From: Mesorhizobium sp. ORS 3359
GTDB lineage: Bacteria; Pseudomonadota; Alphaproteobacteria; Rhizobiales; Rhizobiaceae
Assembly: GCA_000824845.1 (NCBI GenBank)
Contig: CCNC01000175.1
Span: 1-38,934 of the forward strand
Reading direction: 5' to 3'
Length of the DNA stretch: 38,934 bases
The notes beneath the pieces are model-generated. The model ran no database searches. It was not told the origin of the DNA and worked only from the letters and a program-made list of their open reading frames with translations. Of this stretch, positions 26,852 through 37,781 are shown piece after piece (within the stretch, counting starts at the first letter, position 1; the number at the start of each line of letters is the position of its first letter). The translations under genes were made by a program, and so were the position numbers.

Positions 26852-27442
26852 ATGAACGATGCGCCAAAACCAGAAGGCCTGCGCGAGCGGAAGCGGCGGG
26901 AAACCTCCCGCCGCATCGCCGACGCCGGCCTGAAGGCTTTCCTGGCCAATGGCTATGACGCGACCACGCTTGACGAGATAGCTGCCGCCGCCGGCATCTC
27001 GCGCCGGACGTTCTTCCACTATTTCAAAAGCAAGGACGAGGTGCTGTTTGCATCCCTGGGCAACCACGCGAGCGTGGTCAAAGCATCGATCCTTGCGGAG
27101 CCACCCGCGGGAACGGCGATCGACATTGCCCGCGACGCGTTGCTCAACATCATCGGCAGCTTCCAGGGGTCGCAAATGATGGCGACGGCCAAGATCATGC
27201 GGGAGAGCAAGACGCTGCGCTCGCGCAGGCACACGGGCTACCTGCAGCTTGAGCAAGCCATTTTCGAAGGGTTGTGCGAGTTGCGGCCGGACCAGGCCCG
27301 CGACAGTCTGCGACTGGTCGCCTTGGTGACGGTCGTCGCGTTGCGCCTGGCGGTGGAGACATGGCAGCAGCAACAGGCCAGGCGTCCGCTGCAAGGATAT
27401 GTCCGGGATGCCTTTGAAAGGCTGAAAACCGAGATTCGATAA
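26852..27442 (+). CDS. TetR/AcrR family transcriptional regulator
   Basis: A 196-residue repressor-type regulator. The N-terminal helix-turn-helix is intact: RERKRRETSRRIADAGLKAFLANGYDATTLDEIAAAAGISRRTFFHYFKSKDEVLF. The C-terminal part is the variable ligand-binding region, of the type found near transporter and detoxification genes. The ATG has AGGAG 8 nt upstream. It is divergent from the DUF3313-methyltransferase operon across a clear palindrome, so I infer that it represses that operon and itself. The ligand is unknown. Confidence 0.94.
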   Translation: MNDAPKPEGLRERKRRETSRRIADAGLKAFLANGYDATTLDEIAAAAGISRRTFFHYFKSKDEVLFASLGNHASVVKASILAEPPAGTAIDIARDALLNIIGSFQGSQMMATAKIMRESKTLRSRRHTGYLQLEQAIFEGLCELRPDQARDSLRLVALVTVVALRLAVETWQQQQARRPLQGYVRDAFERLKTEIR

Positions 27443-27547
27443 GTCCAGCCGCTCAAGGGACCGCAAAAGAACACAAGCGGTGTTGACTCATTGTACCGAT
27501 CGGCGATTGCGGATGCGGCTTGAGCAAGCGGCCAGGATGTGGCGTTC

Positions 27548-28357
27548 CTACAGAGGTTCGAAGCGAAAGCCTGTTTCGCCTCGCGAAATCCGGCCGACGC
27601 CCGGTGAATCGAGATGCGCTCCGGCGACGCACCAGGCGTTGTCGGCAGCAAGCGCCAAAATGCGCAGCCGGGTCTCGCGCGCCTGGTCCTGGTCGGCGTC
27701 GAATTCCCACGCAACCTCCGGCCGCTCGAACTGAAGCGACGGCACATGCACGACGTCGCCCCAGACCAGCAACGTCTCGCCGCCGCTCGTGACACGAAAG
27801 CAGGTATGACCGACTTCGTGGCCGGGAGCGGCGACGGCCTCGATATTCGCGCTCACCTGCTGTCCAGGGTCCACAGGCTCCGCTCGGTCATGGAAGCGGC
27901 TCAACCTCGCTACCGACCGGAACATGTCGAGCTCTGCTCGAGGGACAAGTAGGCGGGAGAGCCGCGGGAAACCGTCGCGACCATCGGCAAGGACAAGCCC
28001 GTGGATATGGTCGAGATGCGTGTGGGTGAACGCAACCGTTCGTATCCGGTCGACGGCGATCCTCGCCTCGCTCAGCGCCTGCGGAAGAAAGCCCATCGTC
28101 GGGTGCCAGGCGTTCGAGGAGCCCGTGTCGATCAGCGTAATTTCGCGGCCGTCGTCGACGGCAAAGGCATTGACCGACAATCTGAGCGCGCCGTCGAAGA
28201 GCGGTACCTGCGGGGGGAGATCGTTGCCGAAGGGCTCGCCTCCCGGCTTATGCAGCCGCCGGACCGGCATGTCGACATAACCGTCGCGCAACGAGGTGAC
28301 GGTCAAGTCGCCGATTTTATAGGCCGTGTGATGCGGTCCGGCGGAAATTCGTTCCAA
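27548..28357 (-). CDS. Metallo-beta-lactamase fold hydrolase
   Basis: A 269-residue MBL-fold enzyme. The metal-binding HTHLDH motif is at residues 112-117, followed by HGLVLADG, the later His in PGHEVGHTCF and the Asp in VWGDVVH; the last His is in GAHLDSPG. The order agrees with the binuclear zinc site of the quorum-quenching lactonase/glyoxalase II-like branch, where the N-terminal LTVTSLRDGYVDMPV and NAFAVDDGREITLIDTG are typical. The substrate is unknown. No ATG lies early enough, so the start is TTG; I prefer 28357, with GGGAG 8 nt upstream, to the TTG at 28381, which has none. It lies 43 bp after the aldo/keto reductase on the same strand. Confidence 0.88.
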   Translation of the reverse strand: MERISAGPHHTAYKIGDLTVTSLRDGYVDMPVRRLHKPGGEPFGNDLPPQVPLFDGALRLSVNAFAVDDGREITLIDTGSSNAWHPTMGFLPQALSEARIAVDRIRTVAFTHTHLDHIHGLVLADGRDGFPRLSRLLVPRAELDMFRSVARLSRFHDRAEPVDPGQQVSANIEAVAAPGHEVGHTCFRVTSGGETLLVWGDVVHVPSLQFERPEVAWEFDADQDQARETRLRILALAADNAWCVAGAHLDSPGVGRISRGETGFRFEPL

Positions 28358-28399
28358 TGCCTGCTCCCGGTTCAGTCGCAAATCCAGATGAAGTTGTGG

Positions 28400-29245
28400 C
28401 TAGATCATCTCCAGGCCGCGCTTGCGCGTCGGCGGCGGGAAGGCGCGGTCGAGTTCAGCGAAATCCCCGGGCGTCAGCTTGATGTCGAGCGCGGCGGCGT
28501 TCTGGCGGACATGCTCCTGGCGGCCGGCCTTGGGGATGGCGATGACGCCGGGCTGCGCCATCACCCAGGCGAGCGCGATCTGCGCCGCGGTGGCGTTGTG
28601 GCGCGAAGCTACGGCTTCGAGCCGAGCATTCCGGGCGAGCGCACCCTGCTCCACCGGCGAATAGGCCATCATCGGGATGCCGCGCTTCAGGCTCCAGGGT
28701 GCCAAGTCGAATTCCGGCCCGCGCCGCGAGAGATTGTAGAGGATCTGATTGGTCTGGACGTTGCTGCCCGAGGGCAGACCGACCAGCTCCTCCATCTCGT
28801 CTGTATCGAAATTGCTGACGCCCCAGTGGCGGATCTTGCCATCAGCCTTCAGGGCCTCGAACGCTTCAACAGTTTCGGAGAGCGGCACGCTGCCCGGCCA
28901 ATGCAGCAAATAGAGATCGATCCGGTCGGTGGAAAGCCGCCTCAAGCTGTTCTCGCAGGCTCGCTTCACGCCGGCGCGCGACGCATTGGTCGGCAGCACC
29001 TTGGAAACCAGAAAGGTCTCGTCGCGGCGCCCGGCGATCGCCTCCGCCACCACCTCCTCGGCGCCGCCGCTGGCATACATCTCCGCCGTGTCGATGAGCA
29101 TGATGCCGAGGTCCAGCCCAAGCTTCAGCGCCGCCACCTCATCGGCGCGGCGGCGGCGGTCCTCGCCCATCTTCCAGGTGCCCTGGCCTAGCACCGGAAC
29201 GGCCTCGCCGGACGGCAGCTTGAGGATCCTGACTGTTGACGGCAT
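28400..29245 (-). CDS. Aldo/keto reductase
   Basis: A 281-residue NADPH-dependent oxidoreductase with a TIM barrel. The catalytic tetrad is visible: Asp52 in IDTAEMY, Tyr57, Lys82 in VSKVLP and His115 in YLLHWPG. The GVSNFDTDEMEEL and NQILYNLSRRGPEF segments, and the coenzyme site IPKAGRQEHVRQNAAALDI, are typical of the family, of the YeaE/AKR5-like type. The substrate is not defined. The ATG at 29245 has a GGAGGAA site 5 nt upstream, preferred to an ATG at 29302. It follows the DUF305 gene by 90 bp, so co-transcription with the copper genes is possible; an aldehyde-stress role would then be coincidental. Confidence 0.92.
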   Translation of the reverse strand: MPSTVRILKLPSGEAVPVLGQGTWKMGEDRRRRADEVAALKLGLDLGIMLIDTAEMYASGGAEEVVAEAIAGRRDETFLVSKVLPTNASRAGVKRACENSLRRLSTDRIDLYLLHWPGSVPLSETVEAFEALKADGKIRHWGVSNFDTDEMEELVGLPSGSNVQTNQILYNLSRRGPEFDLAPWSLKRGIPMMAYSPVEQGALARNARLEAVASRHNATAAQIALAWVMAQPGVIAIPKAGRQEHVRQNAAALDIKLTPGDFAELDRAFPPPTRKRGLEMI

Positions 29246-29335
29246 GGGCTTCCTCCGCGGGGCTAGGATCGCAGCACAGCCAAAAGCGGAAATCCAGACC
29301 AAAGCCGCCTGGCCGCATGGATTTCCCGGGAGCGG

Positions 29336-29725
29336 CTACTTCGCCGGGTGTTTGGCGAGCCAGTCCTGCATCTGCTTGATCTCGGCTTCCTGAGCCTTGA
29401 TCACGCCTTCGGCGAGCTTGCGGATTTCCGGATCCTTGCCGTTGGCGATCACCACCTTGGCCATGTCGATGGCGCCCTGATGATGCGGGATCATGCCACG
29501 GACGAAATCGACATCGGCATTGCCGGTGTATTTGATCGCCATGTCCTTGTGCATCTTCTTCATCGCCGCCTCATAGCCCGCCGTGGCCGGGCTCTGGGCG
29601 CCCATCGCCATCTTGGACATGTCGTGCTTCATCTCCTCCGACGAGGCCGGAACGCTTTCGAGGAAGACGGCAAGCAGCATTCCCGCCGCCATCAAAAGCA
29701 GCACGATTTTCTTGGCCAGAGTCAT
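29336..29725 (-). CDS. DUF305 protein (periplasmic copper-associated)
   Basis: A 129-residue exported protein. Residues 8-21 are a signal or anchor segment (LLLMAAGMLLAVFL). The mature part is rich in Met and His (EEMKHDMSKMAMG near 31-42) and contains the DUF305 signature FVRGMIPHHQGAIDMAKVV with His81 and His82. DUF305 proteins such as CopM bind Cu(I)/Ag(I) in the periplasm. It lies 43 bp downstream of the P1B ATPase on the same strand, so the two should be one transcript and act together: the pump exports copper, this protein would hold it outside. Confidence 0.87.
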   Translation of the reverse strand: MTLAKKIVLLLMAAGMLLAVFLESVPASSEEMKHDMSKMAMGAQSPATAGYEAAMKKMHKDMAIKYTGNADVDFVRGMIPHHQGAIDMAKVVIANGKDPEIRKLAEGVIKAQEAEIKQMQDWLAKHPAK

Positions 29726-29768
29726 TCAACGTCTCCTTTTGGTTGAGGTTCGTATCTGGGAGCTTCGT

Positions 29769-32273
<2,505 letters not shown>

Positions 32274-32305
32274 CAGCAATGCCTCGGAATTCTCGAATTG
32301 AGGCG

Positions 32306-32336
32306 GAGGTAGTCCTTCCAGCTACTGGAAGGTCAA
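32306..32336 (-). promoter_or_regulatory. MerR-type (HmrR/CueR) metal-responsive promoter of the copper ATPase
   Basis: Reading on the minus strand, the -35 element TTGACC (32336-32331) and a -10-like TACCTC (32311-32306) are 19 bp apart, the over-long spacing that MerR-family activators correct by bending DNA. The spacer contains the perfect inverted repeat CCTTCCAG (32314-32321) / CTGGAAGG (32325-32332), identical in style to Cu-responsive CueR/HmrR operators. No MerR-family gene lies beside it in this window, so the regulator would act from elsewhere in the genome. Confidence 0.82.
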
Positions 32337-32461
32337 GGGCCAGTTTCGACTTTCGGAAATTCTGGTCGTTTGGCCTTCCGCTGCATCAATCGCGCGCCAT
32401 CCGAAACGCGGGCGCCAGCCCCATACACAGCGCGAAGAAAACAGGCTATAGACGCCGCCGA

Positions 32462-35263
32462 ATGGCAAAGATCTCCCTGAAACTCAACGAAATCATCAAT
32501 GGCGACGCCTTGCGCCGCGACTTGACCGCGCTGACGTCGGCAAGCGCCGGCGACGGTTCGGGACCGGCGGTTCGCACCGCTGTCCTCCAATTGCTCAAAG
32601 CCAGGCTGGCGGAGGGCCGCAAGATCGCCGAGGCCATGCTCAAGGAGGATGGCGGCGGCAATGCCTGCGCCGAGCGGCTCTCGCACCTGATGGATGAGCT
32701 GATCCGGGCGCTCTATGATTTCGCCGCCACCCACGTCTACCGGGTAAAGAACCGTTCGGTGGCCGAGCGCATGGCGGTCGTGGCGGTCGGCGGCTACGGC
32801 CGCGGCACGCTGGCGCCGGGCTCCGACATCGACCTCCTGTTCCTGCTGCCCTACAAGCAGACGCCATGGGGCGAGCAGATCGTGGAGTATATGCTCTACA
32901 TGCTGTGGGACATGGGGCTGAAGGTCGGCCACGCCACCCGCAACATCGAGGACTGCCTCAGGCTCTCGCGCAGCGACATCACCATCCGCACCTCGATCCT
33001 CGAGGCGCGTTTCCTGTGGGGCGAACAGAAGCTCTATCTAGAGCTGCTCACCCGCTTCGACCACGAGGTGGTGCGCACGACCGGGCCGGAATATGTGCAG
33101 GCCAAGCTTGCCGAGCGCGACGAGCGCCACGCCAAGGCCGGCGAAAGCCGCTATCTGGTCGAGCCCAACGTCAAGGACGGCAAGGGCGGGTTGCGCGACC
33201 TGCAGACGCTGTTCTGGATCGGCAAATATTTCTACCGCGTGCGCACCGGCGAGGAGCTGGTCGAGAAGGGCGTCTTCACCCAAGCCGAGTATCGCGAGTT
33301 CCAGAAGGCCGAGGATTTTCTGTGGGCGGTGCGCTGCCACATGCATTTCCTCACCGGCAAGGCGGAGGAGCGGCTGCATTTCGACATCCAGCGCGAGATC
33401 GCCGAACGTCTGGGCTACACGACGCATCCCGGCCTGTCCGCGGTCGAGCGTTTCATGAAACACTATTTCCTCGTCGCCAAGGATGTCGGCGACCTCACCC
33501 GCATCTTCTGCGCCGCGCTCGAGGAAGAGCAGGCGAAGCACGTGCCTGGCTTCAACCGCATCTTCCTCACCTTCCAGCGGCGCAAGCGCAAGCTTGCCGG
33601 CACGTCCGATTTCATCGTCGACAACCACCGCATCAATATCGCCGACGATGGCGTGTTCGAACGCGACCCGGTCAACCTGCTGAGGCTCTTCTGGTTCGCC
33701 GACAAGCATGGGCTGGAGTTCCATCCCGACGCGCTGAAGCTGCTCACCCGCTCGCTCGGCCTGGTCAACAAGTCGCTTCGGCGCGACGAGGAGGCCAACC
33801 GGCTGTTCCTCGACATATTGACCTCGGACCGCAACGCCGAGCTCAATCTCAGGCGCATGAACGAGGCCGGGCTGCTCGGCAGGCTGATCCCCGACTTCGG
33901 CAAGATCGTCGCCATGATGCAGTTCTCGATGTACCACCACTACACGGTGGACGAGCATCTGATCCGCTGCATCGGCGTGCTGGCCGAGATCGAGCGTGGC
34001 GATGGCGAGAAGATTCACCCGCTGGCGCATTCGCTGATGCCGGGGCTGAAGAAGAGCCGCGAAGCGCTTTATGTCGCGGTGCTGCTGCATGACATCGCCA
34101 AGGGCCGGCCGGAGGACCATTCGGAGGCCGGCGCCAGGATCGCGCGGCGCATCTGCCCGCATATGGGGCTGTCGGCGGCCGACACCGAAACCGTCGCCTG
34201 GCTGGTCGAAAACCACCTCGTCATGTCGATGACGGCGCAGACGCGCGACCTCAACGACCGCAAGACGATCGAGGATTTCGCCTCGATCGTGCAGTCGGTC
34301 GAGCGGCTGAAGCTGCTTCTGGTCCTCACTGTCTGCGACATACGCGGGGTCGGGCCGGGCGTGTGGAACGGCTGGAAGGGCCAGTTGCTCCGCACGCTCT
34401 ATTACGAGACCGAGCTGCTGCTGACCGGCGGCTTCTCGGAAGTGTCGCGGGCGCAACGCACCGCCGCCGCGCGCGAGCGGTTGGCCGAGGCGCTCTCGGC
34501 CTGGCCGGCCAAGGAGCGCAAGCGCTATGTCGCGCAGCACTATGAGAACTATCTGCTGACGGTCGACCTTAACGACCAGCTGCGCCACGCCGAATTCATC
34601 CGTGAGGCGGATGCGGCGGGCAAGAAGCTCGCGACCATGGTCAAGACGCATGAATTCGAGGCGGTGACCGAGATCACCGTGCTGGCGCCGGACCATCCCC
34701 GGCTGCTTTCGATCATCGCCGGGGCGTGTGCCGCGGCCGGCGGCAACATCGTCGACGCGCAGATCTTCACCACTTCCGACGGGCGCGCGCTGGACACCAT
34801 CCTGATTTCCCGGGAGTTCGACCTCGACGAGGACGAGCGCCGCCGCGCCGAGCGGGTCGGCCGGCTGATCGAGGACGTGCTGTCCGGCAAGAGTTGGCTG
34901 CCCGAGATGATCGAGAAGCGCACCAAGCCGAGGCGTGGGGCCAAGGTTTTCAGGATCCCGCCGCGCGCCGAAATCCGCAACACGCTGTCGAACCGTTTCT
35001 CGGTGATCGAGGTCGAGGGGCTGGACCGGCCTGGCCTGCTGTCCGAGATCACCGGCACGCTCTCCGACCTTTCGCTCGACATCGCCTCGGCACATATCAC
35101 CACCTTCGGCGAGAAGGTCATCGACACATTCTACGTCACCGACCTGACCGGACAGAAGATCGACAGCCCGACGCGCACCGCCACCATCCACAAGCGGCTG
35201 ATCGATACGCTGGAAGGCAATTCATCCGAACGCAACGGCAAGGCCAAGGCGGCGGCCGAGTGA
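32462..35263 (+). CDS. glnD: [Protein-PII] uridylyltransferase/uridylyl-removing enzyme
   Basis: A 933-residue sensor of glutamine that uridylylates PII proteins (GlnB/GlnK) when nitrogen is low and removes the group when it is high. The nucleotidyltransferase domain has GGYGRG at 110-115 and the catalytic GSDID at 120-124. The hydrolase HD domain has His543-Asp544 in LHDIAKGRPEDHSEAG. Two ACT domains at the C-terminus start near 737 (EITVLAPDHPRLLS) and 848 (EVEGLDRPGLLSEI) and bind glutamine. The frame stays open far upstream, but MAKISLKLN at 32462 begins the family homology. It lies 41 bp upstream of murJ, same strand, probably one operon, and is divergent from the copper ATPase. Confidence 0.97.
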   Translation: MAKISLKLNEIINGDALRRDLTALTSASAGDGSGPAVRTAVLQLLKARLAEGRKIAEAMLKEDGGGNACAERLSHLMDELIRALYDFAATHVYRVKNRSVAERMAVVAVGGYGRGTLAPGSDIDLLFLLPYKQTPWGEQIVEYMLYMLWDMGLKVGHATRNIEDCLRLSRSDITIRTSILEARFLWGEQKLYLELLTRFDHEVVRTTGPEYVQAKLAERDERHAKAGESRYLVEPNVKDGKGGLRDLQTLFWIGKYFYRVRTGEELVEKGVFTQAEYREFQKAEDFLWAVRCHMHFLTGKAEERLHFDIQREIAERLGYTTHPGLSAVERFMKHYFLVAKDVGDLTRIFCAALEEEQAKHVPGFNRIFLTFQRRKRKLAGTSDFIVDNHRINIADDGVFERDPVNLLRLFWFADKHGLEFHPDALKLLTRSLGLVNKSLRRDEEANRLFLDILTSDRNAELNLRRMNEAGLLGRLIPDFGKIVAMMQFSMYHHYTVDEHLIRCIGVLAEIERGDGEKIHPLAHSLMPGLKKSREALYVAVLLHDIAKGRPEDHSEAGARIARRICPHMGLSAADTETVAWLVENHLVMSMTAQTRDLNDRKTIEDFASIVQSVERLKLLLVLTVCDIRGVGPGVWNGWKGQLLRTLYYETELLLTGGFSEVSRAQRTAAARERLAEALSAWPAKERKRYVAQHYENYLLTVDLNDQLRHAEFIREADAAGKKLATMVKTHEFEAVTEITVLAPDHPRLLSIIAGACAAAGGNIVDAQIFTTSDGRALDTILISREFDLDEDERRRAERVGRLIEDVLSGKSWLPEMIEKRTKPRRGAKVFRIPPRAEIRNTLSNRFSVIEVEGLDRPGLLSEITGTLSDLSLDIASAHITTFGEKVIDTFYVTDLTGQKIDSPTRTATIHKRLIDTLEGNSSERNGKAKAAAE

Positions 35264-35303
35264 CCATCCATTTGACGCAATTTCCCTGGCAGTCATCCCC
35301 AGT

Positions 35304-36911
35304 ATGAGCCTCGTCAAGAAATTCGCCACCGTCGCTTCCGGCACGCTGATGAGCCGCGCGCTGGGTTTCGGCCGCGAGATGCTGATGGCGGCAGCGCTCG
35401 GCACCGGGCCGGTCGCCGACGCCTTCAACGCCGCCTTCCAGTTCCCCAACACCTTCCGCCGGCTGTTCGCCGAAGGCGCGTTCAACGCCGCTTTCGTGCC
35501 GCTCTTCGCCAAGGAGATCGAGCAGCATGGCAATGAGGGCGCCAAGCGCTTCTCGGAAGAAGTGTTCGGCGTGCTGTTTTCCGCGCTGCTGGCGCTGACG
35601 ATCGCCATGGAACTGGCGATGCCGCTGATCGTGCGCTACCTGGTGGCGCCGGGCTTTGCCGACATTCCGGGCAAGTTCGAGACGACCGTCCGGCTTGCCA
35701 CGATCATGTTCCCGTATCTCATCTGCATGTCGCTCGGCGCCATGATGGCCGGCATGCTGAATTCGCTGCGCCGCTATTTCGCGGCGGCGATCGCGCCCGC
35801 CTTCCTCAACATCATCCTGATCAGCGTGCTCGCCTATGCCTGGTACCATGGGCTCGACGCGCATGATGTCGGTTTCGGGCTCTCCTGGGGCGTGCTGGCG
35901 GCGGGCATCGTGCAGCTCGCCATCGTCTGGATCGCGGTGCGCCATGCCGGCATCTCGATCGGCTTTCGCCGGCCGAAGATGACGCCCAACGTCAAGCGGC
36001 TCTTGATCCTGGCGCTGCCGGCGGCGATCACCGGCGGCATCACCCAGATCAACCAGCTGATCGGCACGGCGATCGCCTCGGCGCAGAACAGCGCGGTGTC
36101 ATCACTTGCCTATGCCGACCGCATCTACCAACTGCCGCTCGGGGTTGTCGGCGTGGCCGTCGCCATCGTGCTGTTGCCAGAACTGTCGCGGGCGCTGAAA
36201 TCGGGCAATCTGGTCGAGGCCGCAAACCTGCAGAACCGCTCGGTCGAGTTCACCCTGTTCATGACGCTGCCAGCGGCGGCAGCGCTCTGGGTGATGTCGG
36301 AACCGATCGTGCGGCTGGTCTATGAGCGCGGGGCGTTTGCCGCCAACCACTCGACGCCCATCGTCGCCTCGATCCTCGCGATCTTCGGCCTAGGCCTGCC
36401 CGCCTTCGTGCTGATCAAGGCTTTCACGCCCGGCTATTTCGCGCGCGAGGACACGCGCACGCCGATGATCTTCGCAGCCATTTCGGTCGGCGTGAACGTC
36501 GCCACGGCGCTCACCCTATTCCCGTCCATGGGCGCGCCAGGCATCGCGGTGGCCTCGGCCGTGGCCGGCTGGGTCAATGCGCTGATGCTGCTCGCCATGC
36601 TGATCCGACGCGGACATTGGGGCCGCGACATCCCGCTCTTGAAGCGCATTCCAAGGCTGGTGCTGTCGGCGGTGATCATGGCGACCGCGCTTTACTTCGC
36701 CGAGCACTACTTCGCCGCAAGGCTCGGGCTCGGCTCGCCCCTGGTGGTGAAGGCGACGACGCTGTTCGCGCTGGTCGGCGGGGGTGCGGCGCTCTATTTC
36801 ATCGCCGCCTTCGGCACCGGCGGCGCCGATTTCGGCATGATCCGCAGGAACGTGAAGCGGGGCGAGGCAAAATCTGCGCCGCCGGTCACGGAACAGTCTC
36901 CAGATCCGTGA
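35304..36911 (+). CDS. murJ: Lipid II flippase MurJ
   Basis: A 535-residue inner-membrane protein with about 14 transmembrane helices of the MOP superfamily, required to move lipid II across the membrane for peptidoglycan synthesis (formerly MviN). The N-terminal SLVKKFATVASGTLMSRALGFGREMLMAAALGTGPVADAF is the family signature, with the conserved Arg residues of the central cavity; LFAEGAFNAAFVPLF follows, and PAFLNIILISVLAYAW and LPAAITGGITQINQLIGTAIAS lie in later helices. The ATG at 35304 begins this signature. It follows glnD by 41 bp; its 3' end overlaps the convergent VapC toxin gene by 26 bp. Essential in most bacteria. Confidence 0.97.
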   Translation: MSLVKKFATVASGTLMSRALGFGREMLMAAALGTGPVADAFNAAFQFPNTFRRLFAEGAFNAAFVPLFAKEIEQHGNEGAKRFSEEVFGVLFSALLALTIAMELAMPLIVRYLVAPGFADIPGKFETTVRLATIMFPYLICMSLGAMMAGMLNSLRRYFAAAIAPAFLNIILISVLAYAWYHGLDAHDVGFGLSWGVLAAGIVQLAIVWIAVRHAGISIGFRRPKMTPNVKRLLILALPAAITGGITQINQLIGTAIASAQNSAVSSLAYADRIYQLPLGVVGVAVAIVLLPELSRALKSGNLVEAANLQNRSVEFTLFMTLPAAAALWVMSEPIVRLVYERGAFAANHSTPIVASILAIFGLGLPAFVLIKAFTPGYFAREDTRTPMIFAAISVGVNVATALTLFPSMGAPGIAVASAVAGWVNALMLLAMLIRRGHWGRDIPLLKRIPRLVLSAVIMATALYFAEHYFAARLGLGSPLVVKATTLFALVGGGAALYFIAAFGTGGADFGMIRRNVKRGEAKSAPPVTEQSPDP

Positions 36912-37290
36912 GCCTGAATTCGTCGGCCGTGGAGAGCATCGGAGCGGCGTAGTAGCGGGCGCAAGCGTAGTGGAAACAATCCGCCATGTTCAGGCGCATG
37001 GCGTTGCTGCGAAACCGCGACGCGGCCTCGATAGATAGCGACGCTGCCTCGGGTGCGGGCGGAAGCTCGCGCAACGCAATTGCCCGCTCTTCGAGAAAGC
37101 GGCCCACAATCTCCGCACTTCTGACGACCGGTATGGCCAGCTTTTCCGGTCGCGCTAGCGCCATTGCCGCCTCCCACACGGCGATGGCGGAAGTGAACGG
37201 TGCCGACGCATCCGTGACCGCTCGCGCGCAACGCTCGGCTTCGGCCTCGTTGCTTAGCATCGCAACGATGGCTGCTGCGTCGACAAACAT
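36886..37290 (-). CDS. vapC: VapC-type PIN domain toxin
   Basis: A 134-residue PIN-domain ribonuclease. The acidic metal site is intact: Asp4 in MFVDAAAIVAML, Glu40 in AIAVWEAAMA, Asp104 in NMADCFHYACARYYAAP and Asp123 in LSTADEF. Toxins of this family cleave tRNA or rRNA loops when the antitoxin is lost. Its ATG shares one base with the TGA stop of vapB (TGATG), so the pair is translationally coupled with antitoxin first. Its 3' end reaches 26 bp into murJ on the other strand. The target RNA is unknown. Confidence 0.9.
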   Translation of the reverse strand: MFVDAAAIVAMLSNEAEAERCARAVTDASAPFTSAIAVWEAAMALARPEKLAIPVVRSAEIVGRFLEERAIALRELPPAPEAASLSIEAASRFRSNAMRLNMADCFHYACARYYAAPMLSTADEFRLTDLETVP

Positions 37291-37535
37291 CAGTCGTCGC
37301 CAGACAATTCATCGTAGACCGAGCGAGGCAGCGGCTTGCGCGCCTGCTCGCTCAACTCAATTCCAAATTCGGCCCTGAGCCGAGCAGCCGTCTCCAACGG
37401 CGTCTCACGATTGCGGCGACGCTCCAAGGCTTCGCGCATGGCGATCACGATGGCCTCGGTGATGCCGACGCCCTCGATCCTCGCCAAGGTGCGAGTCAGG
37501 CTGTCCGCTTCCTTATTGTTGATATTGATGGTCAT
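37290..37535 (-). CDS. vapB: VapB-type antitoxin
   Basis: An 81-residue protein starting MTININNKEADSLTRTLARIEGVGITEAIVIAMREALERRRN, the N-terminal DNA-binding/dimer part of PSK-type (Rv0623-like) VapB antitoxins, with a helical C-terminus (TPLETAARLRAEFGIELSEQARKPLPRSVYDELSGDD) that would wrap the toxin. The ATG at 37535 has AGGAG 5 nt upstream and is preferred over an upstream start at 37565. It is directly followed by vapC. The DNA just upstream has inverted CTACAT/ATGTAG repeats, expected for VapBC autoregulation. VapBC modules are typical mobile accessory genes. Confidence 0.9.
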   Translation of the reverse strand: MTININNKEADSLTRTLARIEGVGITEAIVIAMREALERRRNRETPLETAARLRAEFGIELSEQARKPLPRSVYDELSGDD

Positions 37536-37542
37536 AGCGCTC

Positions 37543-37574
37543 CTACATTTCTCTATGTAGCTCACCTAATGTAG
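37543..37574. promoter_or_regulatory. Probable VapB/VapBC operator
   Basis: CTACAT (37543-37548) and ATGTAG (37555-37560) are perfect 6-bp arms with a 6-nt gap, 8 bp upstream of the vapB start. ATGTAG recurs at 37569-37574, 14 nt further on. Repeated palindromic half-sites immediately before the antitoxin gene fit conditional autoregulation by the VapBC complex. Confidence 0.55.
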
Positions 37575-37706
37575 CAAACTATACGAGATACATCAATGGC
37601 AGACACCCCGGAACGGGAGATACGGGGAGCCAGCCTCTTGATCCCGCTGTCCCCTTCGGCCATAAGCGCGCCGTCGAAAGACTTTCGCCGCGCGCGGTTT
37701 CCAGCC

Positions 37707-37749
37707 GCATGATTGGCTCCAAAAAGTCTGCAACTTTTTGGAATCATGC
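37707..37749. repeat. Palindromic rhizobial intergenic repeat
   Basis: GCATGAT (37707) and TCCAAAAAGT (37718-37727) on the left pair exactly with ACTTTTTGGA (37733-37742) and ATCATGC (37743-37749) on the right: a 17-bp stem with a TGGC bulge on the left and a CTGCA loop. The pattern of GCATGAT ... AAAAGT ... ATCATGC is one I know from many rhizobial intergenic regions. It lies 33 bp upstream of trpS and may end transcription from upstream or act on trpS mRNA. Confidence 0.75.
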
Positions 37750-37781
37750 TTAGACGGCCCTCCACAAGCCATGAGGACATC

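Noticed and set aside
35271..35285. TTTGACGCAATTTCC between glnD and murJ as a copy of the repeat at 38871
   Set aside because: Only the first 12 bases match and the palindrome arms are missing; a truncated copy is possible but chance cannot be excluded.
36886..37574. VapBC pair as part of a larger defence island
   Set aside because: The neighbours are housekeeping genes (murJ, trpS); there is no restriction, abortive infection or integrase gene nearby.
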